The notes under the pieces are model-generated. The model saw only the letters and a list, made by a program, of their open reading frames with translations. It did no database searches and was not told the DNA's origin. A DNA stretch of 58,432 nt from Actinomycetes bacterium (lineage in GTDB: Bacteria > Actinomycetota > Acidimicrobiia > Acidimicrobiales > Acidimicrobilacustridaceae). Location of the stretch: the NCBI GenBank assembly GCA_029782025.1, contig JAKOVR010000118.1:1-58432 (forward strand). Reading direction: 5' to 3'. The translations under genes were made by a program, and so were the position numbers. Below, piece by piece: positions 1 to 9,871 of the stretch; position 1 is the first letter of the stretch; each line of letters opens with the position of its first letter.

Positions 1-2217
1 TCGATCGCCCTCGTCGACGGCGCCACCGGCACCCCGACCTTCGAGATGCGGTTCCAAGGCGCGGCCGGCGACGACCTGCAGGTGGTGCAGGGGCCGGACG
101 GGGTGTTCGTGCTCGACCGCTCCACGGGGCAGATCACGCGGATCGACCAGATCGGGATGGACACCGGCGGGAGCGTCGACACCGACGAGGCCCAGCGGCC
201 CCTGCTGGTGATCGGGGGCGGGAAGGCCTACCTGGTCCTCCAGGCCACCGGCCGGGTGCAGCAGTTCGACCCGGCGTCGGGCGATCTGCGCCCCATCGGC
301 GCGGCGGTCGAGCTCGCCGGCGTCGTCAGCACCGCCGTGGTCGACAGCGCCGGCCGGCTCGCCGTGGCCCAGCCCGGCGAGGCCCGGGTGGCCTGGGTCG
401 ACGGCGACCATCGCCTGGCCGACGTCACGGTGGGGGAGCGGGCCGACGCCCTGCGGGTGACCCGGGTGGGGGACCGGGTGGTGGCCGTCGACCACAACCG
501 GAGCCTGGCCGCCGTCGTCGTCCCCGGGGCGGTCGAGCGCCAGCTCCGCCTCGACCTGCCCGCCGACGGCGAGGTCAAGGTGGCCGACGAGCTGACCGGC
601 GACCGGTTGTGGGCCCTGCAGCTCCCGTCGGCCCGCCTGGTCGGGGTCCCTCTCGACGGCAGCGACGGGCGCGTGCTCGATCTCGCCTTCGCCGAGGGGC
701 ACCCGCTCGGCGGTCCGCTCCCCAACGGACGGTTCGTGTACGTGCCCGATCTCGATGCCGGCGCGCTCTTGAAGGTCGACGCCACGACCGGCGCCTTCCT
801 CGACGTGGTGCCCGTCGTCGACCAGCAGGGCGCCCGGGCCGGGGGCGGGAGCCGGTCGTTCGACGCGTTCGTCAAGGACGGCAAGGTGTGGGGCAACGAC
901 CCTTCCAGCGACAAGGCCGTCGTGATCGACACCGAGGGCAACGTCGAGCGGGTCGAGAAGTACCGCCCCGGCCTCCCGAGCAACGAGGACCGCCCCGGTG
1001 GCGACCAGACCCCGCCCTCGTCCACCCCTCCCGCCACCGCCCCGCCCACCAGTGCGCCGTCCTCGACCCTCCCGGGGTCGACCACCACCTCGCGCCCGGC
1101 CACCACCACGTCGAGCCGACCGCCGGTCGCCACCGTGCCCCCGACGGTGCCGCCCGGCACCGGCACCCCGCCGCCGCCGGCGGCCGGGAAGCCGGGTGCT
1201 CCGGCCGGGGTGTCGGTGTCGCCCGGCGACGGCCAGGCCACGGTGAGCTGGCTGCCCGCCCTCGACAACGGCAGCCCGATCGTGCGCTACGAGGTGCTGG
1301 TCGGCGTGGCGCCGGCCACGCCCGTTCTGGCCCCGACCACCAACCTCGTGGTCACCGGCCTCACCAACGGCACGCCGTACAGCTTCCGGGTGCGGGCGGT
1401 GAACGCCGTCGGCACCGGACCGGAGGCGACGGCGCCGCCGGTCACCCCGGCCGCGGCGCTGCCGGGGGCGCCCCAGACCATCGACGCCCAGCTGGTGGCC
1501 CTGCCGTTCTCGTCCTCGGATCCCGACGAGGTCGGCATCGCCGTCTCCTGGACGCCGCCGGCGTCGGGCCCGGCCCCGGCCTCGTACCGGGTCGGCTGCC
1601 GGCGCCCCACCGATTCGGTCGGCACCGCCTCCGTCGTCGCCGGCGGGCTCACCAACACCGCCGTCGCCGGCCTCCAGCCGATGTTCGGCTACCGGTGCTT
1701 CGTCGAGGCCCGCAACGCCGACGGGCAGCCCGGTCCCCGCATCGAGACGCCCGACACGTCGTTGCTCTATCCCTTCCACCGGGCCGGCGCCCCGCCCATC
1801 ACGTCGTCACTGACCCAGGCGCCGGGCGCCGTGAGCATCGCGTGGGACCCACCCGTCGACGACGGGGGTCGCCCGCCGATCTGGTACGACGTCTGCGTCG
1901 ACGGCGCCGGGGCGCCCGGTGGCGGCCACGTCTGCTACACGATCCAGGCCGATTCGTCCTCGACGGGGCACTACGAGTGGCTGGTCAACCTGCCGGCCGG
2001 CACCTACACCGTCACCGTCACCGCCACCACCCGTGAGGTCGGCGTGGCCGTCCTCACCGGGACCGCGGCCCAGATCACCCTGCACGTCACCTCGGGCTCG
2101 CCGCCGCCGCCGGCGCCCAGTCCGACGCCCGCGCCCAGTCCGACGCCCCCGCCCATGGTGACCATCCCCGGCGGCCCCATCGACCCGTCGATCTCCATGC
2201 CCCCGACCACCTCCTGA
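1..2217 (+). CDS. Fibronectin type III repeat protein with beta-propeller-like N-terminal part (5' end outside window)
   Basis: The frame is open from the first base, so the start lies upstream; 738 residues are visible. The first ~320 residues hold short repeated blades (for example VFVLDRSTGQ, VQQFDPASGD, LLKVDATTGA), which suggests a beta-propeller. A Pro/Thr-rich linker follows (about nt 1000-1180), then about three fibronectin type III domains (about nt 1189-1455, 1460-1755, 1780-2085) and a Pro/Thr tail. This is the build of an extracellular or wall-exposed binding protein. It ends 7 nt before the MoxR gene, so it probably belongs to the same operon. No catalytic motif is seen; its ligand is unknown. 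Confidence 0.8.
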   Translation, partial: SIALVDGATGTPTFEMRFQGAAGDDLQVVQGPDGVFVLDRSTGQITRIDQIGMDTGGSVDTDEAQRPLLVIGGGKAYLVLQATGRVQQFDPASGDLRPIGAAVELAGVVSTAVVDSAGRLAVAQPGEARVAWVDGDHRLADVTVGERADALRVTRVGDRVVAVDHNRSLAAVVVPGAVERQLRLDLPADGEVKVADELTGDRLWALQLPSARLVGVPLDGSDGRVLDLAFAEGHPLGGPLPNGRFVYVPDLDAGALLKVDATTGAFLDVVPVVDQQGARAGGGSRSFDAFVKDGKVWGNDPSSDKAVVIDTEGNVERVEKYRPGLPSNEDRPGGDQTPPSSTPPATAPPTSAPSSTLPGSTTTSRPATTTSSRPPVATVPPTVPPGTGTPPPPAAGKPGAPAGVSVSPGDGQATVSWLPALDNGSPIVRYEVLVGVAPATPVLAPTTNLVVTGLTNGTPYSFRVRAVNAVGTGPEATAPPVTPAAALPGAPQTIDAQLVALPFSSSDPDEVGIAVSWTPPASGPAPASYRVGCRRPTDSVGTASVVAGGLTNTAVAGLQPMFGYRCFVEARNADGQPGPRIETPDTSLLYPFHRAGAPPITSSLTQAPGAVSIAWDPPVDDGGRPPIWYDVCVDGAGAPGGGHVCYTIQADSSSTGHYEWLVNLPAGTYTVTVTATTREVGVAVLTGTAAQITLHVTSGSPPPPAPSPTPAPSPTPPPMVTIPGGPIDPSISMPPTTS

Positions 2218-2224
2218 GGCTCCC

Positions 2225-3220
<996 letters not shown>

Positions 3221-3240
3221 CGGGGACGATCGGTCCACCC

Positions 3241-4398
3241 ATGCGCCGCACCCCGATCACCCGCCGCGGGTTGGCCCTCCTGGTGGCCGGCCCGGTGCTG
3301 GTGGCCGCCGGCTGGTGGGCCGGGTACGACGAGCTGGTGGCGGCCGGTGTCGCCGCCGTCGTGCTGGTGGCGGCGTCGGCGGCGTGGCTCCTGGTGCGGC
3401 CGAGGGTGGAGATCGAGCGCGAGCTGTGGCCCGACCGGGTCGCCGCCGGAGAGGTCGCCTACGGGCGGGTGAAGGTGCGGAACCTGTCGAGCCGCCCCTC
3501 GGCCGGCTTCGTCGCCCACGAGCAGTTCGGCGCCGAGCTGCTCGACGTGGCTGTCCCCCGCCTCCCCCCGGGCGAGCGGGTCTCGCAGGCCTATCGGCTG
3601 CCCACGGCCCGCCGCGGCGTGGTCCCCGTCGGTCCGATGCGCATCGGGCGGGCTGATCCGCTCGGGTTGGTCGACAGCGAGCAACGCCACGGCGACGTGC
3701 TCACCCTGTGGGTCCACCCGCGTCATGTCGACGTCGCCCCGCAACCCAGCCGGTTCACCCGCAGCCTCGAGGGGCCGTCGTCGGACACGTCTCCGCAGGG
3801 GTCCATCACGTTCCACGCCGTGCGCGAATACGTGCGGGGCGACGACCTGCGCAAGGTGCACTGGCGGTCCACGGCCCGCACCGGCACCCTCATGGTGCGC
3901 CAGTACGTCGACACCTCGCTGCCCGACGTCACCCTCGCCCTCGATTCGACCGTCACCGGCGGGGCCGACCTCCTCGAGGTGCGCCTCGAGGTGGCGGCCT
4001 CGCTCCTGCTCGCCTCGACCGTGCGCCACTTCCCGGTGCGCCTGGTGGGCACGGGTGGCCTCGACGTGGCCTCCCGCGGCGGGGGCAACTCCTCCCAGGA
4101 GCTCCTCGACGTGCTGGCCGCCCTCGAACCCGACGACGGCGCGCTGGCCGACGCCCTCAACGCCTTGAGCCGGGGCCACGGCGGGGCCGGCCTCGTGGTC
4201 ATCGCCTCCCAGCCCGGCGCCGGTGTCCTCGACGCGCTCGGCGGGATGCCCCGGCGGTTCGGTTGCGTCACCCTCGTCGACGTGCGCCCTCCGTCGACGG
4301 CGGCAACGGTCCCGGTGGCCGTGCGCGGCGTCGGCGTCGTCACCTGCACCGACCTCGGCTCCTTCGCCGCGGCGTGGGCCCGGCAGGTGGCAAGGTGA
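3241..4398 (+). CDS. DUF58 domain-containing membrane protein
   Basis: 385 residues. Two hydrophobic segments at about residues 8-26 and 30-48 are followed by a soluble domain with the DUF58 signature VREYVRGDDLRKVHWRSTAR (near residues 193-212) and a von Willebrand-A-like remainder. DUF58 proteins are the usual partners of MoxR ATPases; their molecular role is unsettled. The stop codon overlaps the next gene's GTG start (bases 4395-4398 read GTGA), so the two are translationally coupled. Confidence 0.92.
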   Translation: MRRTPITRRGLALLVAGPVLVAAGWWAGYDELVAAGVAAVVLVAASAAWLLVRPRVEIERELWPDRVAAGEVAYGRVKVRNLSSRPSAGFVAHEQFGAELLDVAVPRLPPGERVSQAYRLPTARRGVVPVGPMRIGRADPLGLVDSEQRHGDVLTLWVHPRHVDVAPQPSRFTRSLEGPSSDTSPQGSITFHAVREYVRGDDLRKVHWRSTARTGTLMVRQYVDTSLPDVTLALDSTVTGGADLLEVRLEVAASLLLASTVRHFPVRLVGTGGLDVASRGGGNSSQELLDVLAALEPDDGALADALNALSRGHGGAGLVVIASQPGAGVLDALGGMPRRFGCVTLVDVRPPSTAATVPVAVRGVGVVTCTDLGSFAAAWARQVAR

Positions 4399-6620
4399 CG
4401 GCGGTGTCGCCCGACGCCGGGCCTGTCCCGGTCGGGGCCGACGATCCCGCCGGTGCCGGTGCCGGTGCCGGTGCCGGTGCCGGTTTGGCGCTCGCCGGCG
4501 CCGCCGCTGTGGCCGTGGCCGCCGCGGCGGCGGGGTGGTCGTTCTCGGCTGTCTTCGTGCCCGCCGTCGTCGTGCCCGCCGTGCTCCTCGGCGCGCTGGT
4601 GCCGGCCGCCGTCGCCACCCTGGTCGCCCGCAGCACCCGCCGGGCCGTCATGGCCCCGTTGGTCGGCGGCCTCGCCGCCAGCGTCGGCGCCGCCGTCGCC
4701 GCGGTGGTGCTGGCGGGTGGGACGGCACCCGACGCGCTCGGCGCCACGGGTCGCGGGTGGGCCGACCTGCTCACCCGCACCTTGCCGGTGGACGGAGCGC
4801 CGGCGCTCGTCGCGCTGCCGGCGCTGGTCTGCGGCGTGGCCGCCACCGCGCTGGCGGTGCTGAGCACCCGCACCCGGGCCCGGCTCGTGCTCGCCGTCCC
4901 CGTCCTGGCCGAGGTGGTCGTCGCCCGGCTCGTGGGCGGACCGGCCGGGTCCTCGGTATGGCCACTGGCCGTGGCCCTCGTGGCCGTCGGCCTCCTCGCC
5001 GCCCGGGGGCAGGGCGGGCGGGCGCAGGTCCTGGCCCTCCCGGTGCTGGCGGGCGCGGTCGCCGCGGCCGCCGTGCTGGTGACTGTGGTCCCGATCGGCC
5101 GGGCCCGGCCGGCCGTCACCCTGCGCGACCGCCGTGCCCCCACCCTCGACGAGCTGTCCCGCCGCAATCCGCTGAGCGACGCCCGTGCCGCCACCCGCGC
5201 CTCGGGCGACGACGTCGTCCTCGCCCTCACCCTCGACGGCGCCGCGCCCGTCGGTGGGGTCGTGGCCGTCGCCGTCCTCGACCGCTACGACGGAGCGACC
5301 TGGGGCTCGCAGGCCGCCTTCGTGCGGACGGGCGAGACCCTCCCGGCCGCGTCGGGCCCGTTGGCGGCGGGGGAGGGACGCACCGACGTCCTGCACCAGG
5401 AGATCGAGGTGCGGGCCGAGGTCGCGCCGTGGGTGCCCGCGGCGGCCCGGCCGGTGCGGGTCCGACAGGTCGGCGGCGCCCCGGTCACCCTCGCCGTCGA
5501 CCCCACGACCGGCGCACTGGCCGCGGTCGAGGGCGGGTTGCCGGCCGGCACCCGGCTCGCGGTCGATTCCGAGGTCGTGCGCCTCGACGGTGCCGGCCTG
5601 CGTGGCCTCGCCCTCCCCGCCGATCCCGCCGTGGCCGAGGCGGCCCAGCTCCCGGTGTCCGTCCCGCCCGCGGTGGCCGACGCCGCCCGTTCGGCCATGG
5701 GGTCGGCCCACTCGCCCTTCGAGCAGGCCTCGGCCCTGGAGCGGTGGTTCGCCCGGGACCCGCGCTTCACCCTCGATCCCGCCGCGCCGGGCGGCACCAA
5801 CCTCGGGCTCCTGGCCCGGTTCCTGGCCGACGACGGTGGGGGGCGGGGCACACCCGAGCAGTTCGCCGCCGCCTACGTCGTCGCCGCCCGCTCCCGCGGC
5901 CTTCCCAGCCGGCTGGCGGTGGGCTACCGGCTGCCCGACGGGGGCCGGGGCGAGGGCCGACGCACCTATGAGTTGCGGCGGCGCGACCTGACGGTGTGGC
6001 CCGAGGTCGCCTTCGCCGGGGCGGGGTGGCTGCCCTTCCAGCCGCTGCCGCAACCGACGGACGCCTCCCCGCCGGTGGCACCCGACCCGGTGGAGGTGGC
6101 CAAGCAGCAGGCCGCGGCGCTCGCCGCCGACCCGTCGTCGCCGCCCCCGCCGGCCAGCAACCCGGTGCTGTCGGCCCCGCCGGCCGAACCGCCGGGCTCG
6201 GCCCCGCTGCCCTGGCGACCGCTGGCCCTCGGGGCGGCGGTGCTCGGCGCCGTCGTGCTGGCGTGGCGCGGGCTCGGGCCGCCCCTCCGCCGCCGGCGTC
6301 GCACCGCCCGCCGCCGCGCCGCCCCCGAGCCGCGCCACCGGGTGCTCGGCGCGTGGTACGAGGTCGTCGACGCCGTCGACCGGTTGCCCGACCTCCCGGT
6401 GCCGGCCGCCGCGCTCACGGTGCCCGAGGTCGGCGCTGTCGTGCGGCAGCGCTGGGGCCCTGACGCGGCCGAGCCGGTCGACGCCCTCGGGGTCATCGTC
6501 AACGACGCCGCGTTCTCGCCCGACGGGGCGTCGCCGGACCAGGCCGACGCGGCATGGGCGCTGGCGGCGCGGGCGACGGGGTCGATGGCGGGGACCCGCC
6601 CGGTCGCCGCCGTCAGCTGA
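4395..6620 (+). CDS. TgpA-like transglutaminase-fold membrane protein, catalytic triad replaced
   Basis: 741 residues. The GTG start overlaps the DUF58 stop. An Ala/Gly N-terminus encoded by a hexanucleotide repeat is followed by several hydrophobic segments (about residues 35-245), a long exported region with the transglutaminase core, then one more TM (about 615-632) and a cytoplasmic tail. In active relatives the core reads GYCEQFA...HAWPEV...F(D/E)PTP. Here it reads GTPEQFA (Pro487 for Cys), LTVWPEV (Thr533 for His) and FQPLP (Gln549 for Asp/Glu). The fold is kept but the triad is gone, so it is probably a non-catalytic binding protein. Its 3' end overlaps the convergent kinase gene by 8 bp. 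Confidence 0.88.
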   Translation: MTAVSPDAGPVPVGADDPAGAGAGAGAGAGLALAGAAAVAVAAAAAGWSFSAVFVPAVVVPAVLLGALVPAAVATLVARSTRRAVMAPLVGGLAASVGAAVAAVVLAGGTAPDALGATGRGWADLLTRTLPVDGAPALVALPALVCGVAATALAVLSTRTRARLVLAVPVLAEVVVARLVGGPAGSSVWPLAVALVAVGLLAARGQGGRAQVLALPVLAGAVAAAAVLVTVVPIGRARPAVTLRDRRAPTLDELSRRNPLSDARAATRASGDDVVLALTLDGAAPVGGVVAVAVLDRYDGATWGSQAAFVRTGETLPAASGPLAAGEGRTDVLHQEIEVRAEVAPWVPAAARPVRVRQVGGAPVTLAVDPTTGALAAVEGGLPAGTRLAVDSEVVRLDGAGLRGLALPADPAVAEAAQLPVSVPPAVADAARSAMGSAHSPFEQASALERWFARDPRFTLDPAAPGGTNLGLLARFLADDGGGRGTPEQFAAAYVVAARSRGLPSRLAVGYRLPDGGRGEGRRTYELRRRDLTVWPEVAFAGAGWLPFQPLPQPTDASPPVAPDPVEVAKQQAAALAADPSSPPPPASNPVLSAPPAEPPGSAPLPWRPLALGAAVLGAVVLAWRGLGPPLRRRRRTARRRAAPEPRHRVLGAWYEVVDAVDRLPDLPVPAAALTVPEVGAVVRQRWGPDAAEPVDALGVIVNDAAFSPDGASPDQADAAWALAARATGSMAGTRPVAAVS
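4451..4484. repeat. Hexanucleotide tandem repeat (CGGTGC)x5
   Basis: Five perfect CGGTGC units plus a partial sixth lie inside the transglutaminase-fold gene and encode alternating Ala-Gly near the N-terminus. Copy-number change would keep the reading frame, so length variation is possible without inactivation. Confidence 0.85.
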
Positions 6621-8415
6621 CCCGGACGGTGGTCCCGTCGGTGCAGCGGGCGTCGGCCCACAGCGGTTTGGCGCTGCTCGAGATGGTGCCCACGGCGCCG
6701 CAGTACACGGCGCTGGCGTCGAGGGGTCCGGTGTCGGCCTCGGTGATCACCGCCGTGTGCATCCCGGCCTGGGTGAAGCTGGCTTTGCCCACCCGCTTGC
6801 CGTCCTTGCTCACCAGCTCGTAGATGAACGGGTAGCGGCCGCCGTTGTCGTCGGCCCACTGGAGCTGGAAGCCGGCGTCGGTGCGCGTGACGTCGAGCGC
6901 CCGTGGGGGCGCGGCACCGCCCGGGTCACCGGTGCCGGCGCTGCCCGATCCCGAGGGTGACGATGTCGGGGTGGAGGAGACGGTCGAGCTGGGCGATCCC
7001 CCCGCCGCCGGTGCGGTGCCGCCTGCGCCGCCGCTCCCGACCCCCTGCCCGCCCTGGATCGGGGTCAGGGTGCCGGCGGTGGTCGACGTGCCGCCGCCGG
7101 TGCCGAACCGGAGGACGGCGACGGCCGCCCCGCCGACCAGCGCGACCAGCACGACGACGACCACGATCGCGGCCCGGCTGCGGCTTCGGCGTGCGGGCTC
7201 GTCGGGTACGGCGGGGCGTTCGATCACGGGTGCGTGGCGCCCGTGGAGCACGGTGGCCGAGCCGTCGACGATGGCGGGTCGCTCCGCGCCGGGGTCGGGC
7301 GGCGCCCCGGGAGCGACCGGCGGTGGCGCGACCGGATGCGCCGGCCCGGTCGCCGCCGCGGTGCCCGGTCGCACGACCGTGGGGTCGACGAGACCGCCGG
7401 GCGCCACGGTGGCCCGGGCCTCCCCGTCGGCGTCGCGGTGGGTGGCCCGGGACGGGAACACCGTGGTGCCGGGGGCGGTCGGCGGTGGCGCCGGGGCCGG
7501 AGCCGGGGCGAAGGCTCGCGCCACGGCCTCGATGGGGACGTCGGCGGTCGACCCGGTGCGGGTCACGAGCTCGGTGTAGGGCAGGCCGAGCTGGTACTGG
7601 ACCTGCTGGAGGGCGTGGCCGAACGCCGCGGCCGACGGCCACCGCTCGTCGGGGTCCTTGGCCATGGCCCGCTGGATCGCCTCGAACAGCCCCGGGGGGA
7701 TGTCGGTGCGTGGGATCGGGGGGACCGGCTCCGAGGTGACCTTGACGATGAGCGACAGGATGTTGGCCCCGCGGTCCATCTGGAAGGGCGGGCGGCCGGC
7801 CAGGAGCGAGTAGAGGGTGGAGCCCAGCGCGTAGATGTCCGAGGCCGGCGACGCCGGCTTGCTCTCGAGCACCTCCGGCGCGGCGTGGTTGGGGGTCATC
7901 GCCGCCACCGTGACCCGGGTGGCGAGGCGCGACGTGATGGTGGCGATGCCCCAGTCGGCGAGCATCGGCTCACCGAACGAGGACAGGAGCACGTTCTCGG
8001 GCTTCACGTCCCGGTGGACGATGCCCACGCGATGGGCCGTGTCGAGGGCACCGGCGAGTTTGACGCCGATGCGCAGCACGTCGGTGACGGGGAGCGGGCC
8101 GGTGCGGGTGACGCGGTCGGCCAGCGTGCCCTCTTCGCAGAACGCGCTGGTGATGTACGGGGTGCCCGCGGAGGTGAGCCCGGCGTCGAGCACGGAGAGG
8201 ATGTTGGGATGACCGGCCAGCCCGCCCGTCGCCGCGCACTCCCGCTCGAACTGGCTCTTGAGCCGGGCGTCGGACAGGTCGAAGTCGAGCACCTTGATCG
8301 CCACCCGCCGGGCGTACTGGGGCTGGTGGGCCAGGTAGACCCGGGCGAAGGCACCCTGGCCGATGAGGCGCTCGATCTCGTAGCCGGGGATCGTGAACCC
8401 CACCGTGTCGGACAC
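6613..8415 (-). CDS. Transmembrane serine/threonine protein kinase (PknB-type)
   Basis: 600 residues. The kinase domain fills about residues 12-270: glycine loop GQGAFARVY (19-27), the VAIK lysine at 41, HRDVKPENVL in the catalytic loop, and the metal-binding motif DWG (ADWGIA) in place of DFG. A Pro-rich juxtamembrane region leads to one TM segment (about 425-446), a Gly/Ser linker and a small FN3-like extracellular domain. Start: GTG 8415 is preceded by TACCAT and 6 nt, fitting a leaderless transcript. The gene converges with the MoxR/DUF58 operon. An extracellular sensor reporting on that secreted system is a reasonable but unproven idea. Confidence 0.94.
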   Translation of the reverse strand: MSDTVGFTIPGYEIERLIGQGAFARVYLAHQPQYARRVAIKVLDFDLSDARLKSQFERECAATGGLAGHPNILSVLDAGLTSAGTPYITSAFCEEGTLADRVTRTGPLPVTDVLRIGVKLAGALDTAHRVGIVHRDVKPENVLLSSFGEPMLADWGIATITSRLATRVTVAAMTPNHAAPEVLESKPASPASDIYALGSTLYSLLAGRPPFQMDRGANILSLIVKVTSEPVPPIPRTDIPPGLFEAIQRAMAKDPDERWPSAAAFGHALQQVQYQLGLPYTELVTRTGSTADVPIEAVARAFAPAPAPAPPPTAPGTTVFPSRATHRDADGEARATVAPGGLVDPTVVRPGTAAATGPAHPVAPPPVAPGAPPDPGAERPAIVDGSATVLHGRHAPVIERPAVPDEPARRSRSRAAIVVVVVLVALVGGAAVAVLRFGTGGGTSTTAGTLTPIQGGQGVGSGGAGGTAPAAGGSPSSTVSSTPTSSPSGSGSAGTGDPGGAAPPRALDVTRTDAGFQLQWADDNGGRYPFIYELVSKDGKRVGKASFTQAGMHTAVITEADTGPLDASAVYCGAVGTISSSAKPLWADARCTDGTTVRVS

Positions 8416-8445
8416 GGGGTCATGGTAGGGGCGGGCGGTGCCGCG

Positions 8446-8886
8446 TCAGGGCGCGTCGTGCCAGTCGCCACCGGGCACGACGCGGTCGTCGGTGGCCGTG
8501 GCGCGGAGGCGGGCGCCCGGGAGGTAGACCCACGCGTCCACAGGCAGGCCGCCGGCGGCGCGCTCCACCCGCCGTCGGACCCGTTCGTAGTACGACCGCT
8601 CCGGTCGGGCCGGATCGGTGCCCTCGAAGGCATCGAGGCGGGCCAGCGCCTCCTCGTCGTCACCCGGCCGCAACCACAGCAGGTCACCGACGACCGCCTC
8701 GTCGTCGCGTCCCGGCAGGGCCGCGGGGTGGGCGAGGCGGTAGAGCCGGTGCCGGGGGAGGGACGCCGGCTCGGCCCGCAGGCACCACGGCGCGGCGACC
8801 CGCCAGTTCTCGCCGCCCGGCCGCAGCGTGCCGTACACGAACAGCGGCACCGCCTCGCCCGGGCTTGGGCCCTGCCCTTCCTGCAC
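8446..8886 (-). CDS. Gamma-glutamylcyclotransferase-like (GGCT/AIG2 fold) protein
   Basis: 146 residues. The family motif VYGTLRPG is at about residues 18-25, and the conserved acidic residue sits in LDAFEGTDP, followed by YYERVRRRV. Members cyclise gamma-glutamyl compounds or gamma-glutamylamines; the exact substrate cannot be read from the sequence. The GTG at 8886 is preceded by TAGCGT and 7 nt, consistent with a leaderless start. It lies upstream of the kinase gene on the same strand (30 nt gap), but the kinase has its own -10-like box. Confidence 0.85.
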   Translation of the reverse strand: MQEGQGPSPGEAVPLFVYGTLRPGGENWRVAAPWCLRAEPASLPRHRLYRLAHPAALPGRDDEAVVGDLLWLRPGDDEEALARLDAFEGTDPARPERSYYERVRRRVERAAGGLPVDAWVYLPGARLRATATDDRVVPGGDWHDAP

Positions 8887-8991
8887 GCCCGGAACGCTAC
8901 CGGTCGGCGCCCTCCCGACTCCGGGGTGCCCGGGCGTCGCTGCACCGTCGCCGGTACGATTCGGGGCGACGAGGTTCGTGAGGGGGACGAG

Positions 8992-9846
8992 GTGCCGGCA
9001 CGCCGAGGAGCCAAGCTGATCTGCCCGAACTGCGGCTGGGAGAACTTCGCCCGCGCCGTGAAGTGCCAGGTGTGCGCCTGCCCGCTCGTCGCCAAGCCCG
9101 GCGCCCCGGCCCCGGGGGCTCCGCCCGCGCAGCCGTCGGCCCCGCCGCTCCCGGCGGCGGGGATCGTCGCGGCGCTCGGCGACAGCGGACCGCCCCCGGC
9201 CGAGGAGTTCGACCCGTCAGCGTTCCGGTTCGACGCCGGCTCGGCCGCCGACGAGGCGGAGGGGTGGCGCTACCGCGGCGAGGAGCCGCCGGCCCCGGCC
9301 GAGGTGGTCGAGGCCCCCAAGCGCAAGGACTACTGGCACCTGCCCATCTTCGATCCGCTCGACCCCGCGCCCGCCGGCGGGGATGCTGCGTCGGATCGTC
9401 TCCCACCGCCGCCCGCCGCACCGCTTCCACCGCCCCCGCCCGCCGCACCGCTTCCACCGCCCCCGGCTGCCGCGCCTCCGCCGCCGCCCCCGCCGGCTGC
9501 CGCGCCTCCGCTGCCGCCGGCTGCCGCGCCTCCGCCTCCGCCAGCTGCAGCGCCACCGCCGGCTGCCGCGCCGCTCCCGCCCCCACCGGCCTCCGCGCCA
9601 CCACCACCGCCGCCGGCCTCCGCGCCACCACCACCGCCGCCGGCTGCCGCGCCACCACCGCCCCCACCGCCGCCAGCCGCTGCGCCCGCGCCCGCGCCTC
9701 CACCTCCGCCGCCGGCCTCCGCGCCACCACCGCCACCACCTCCGCCGGCTGCTGCGCCCGCGCCTCCGCCGGTGGCGCTGCCCGACCTCCCGCCACCGCC
9801 GCCGCCACCACCTCGCGAACCACCGCCCCCGCCGCCGGGGGAGTGA
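8992..9846 (+). CDS. Zinc-ribbon protein with long proline-rich repeat tail
   Basis: 284 residues. The GTG at 8992 is preceded by an AGGGGG-type ribosome site. A four-cysteine zinc ribbon (CPNCGWENF...CQVCACPL) lies within the first 30 residues, then about 110 residues of mixed sequence. From nt ~9390 the protein is almost only Pro and Ala, in repeating runs of 4-8 prolines separated by Ala-Ala-Ala or Ala-Ser-Ala. Such tails are extended and sticky; they often bind SH3-like or other polyproline readers. No enzymatic domain is visible. The function is unknown. Confidence 0.75.
   Translation: MPARRGAKLICPNCGWENFARAVKCQVCACPLVAKPGAPAPGAPPAQPSAPPLPAAGIVAALGDSGPPPAEEFDPSAFRFDAGSAADEAEGWRYRGEEPPAPAEVVEAPKRKDYWHLPIFDPLDPAPAGGDAASDRLPPPPAAPLPPPPPAAPLPPPPAAAPPPPPPPAAAPPLPPAAAPPPPPAAAPPPAAAPLPPPPASAPPPPPPASAPPPPPPAAAPPPPPPPPAAAPAPAPPPPPPASAPPPPPPPPAAAPAPPPVALPDLPPPPPPPPREPPPPPPGE
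9390..9840. repeat. Low-complexity proline-codon repeat tract
   Basis: Degenerate CCN-rich tandem units encode the Pro/Ala tail of the zinc-ribbon protein. Strong strand asymmetry (C on +, G on -) and near-identical neighbouring units make this tract prone to length change and to assembly error. Confidence 0.85.
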
Positions 9847-9871
9847 TCCGGCGCGGCGGCGCCGTCAGGGG

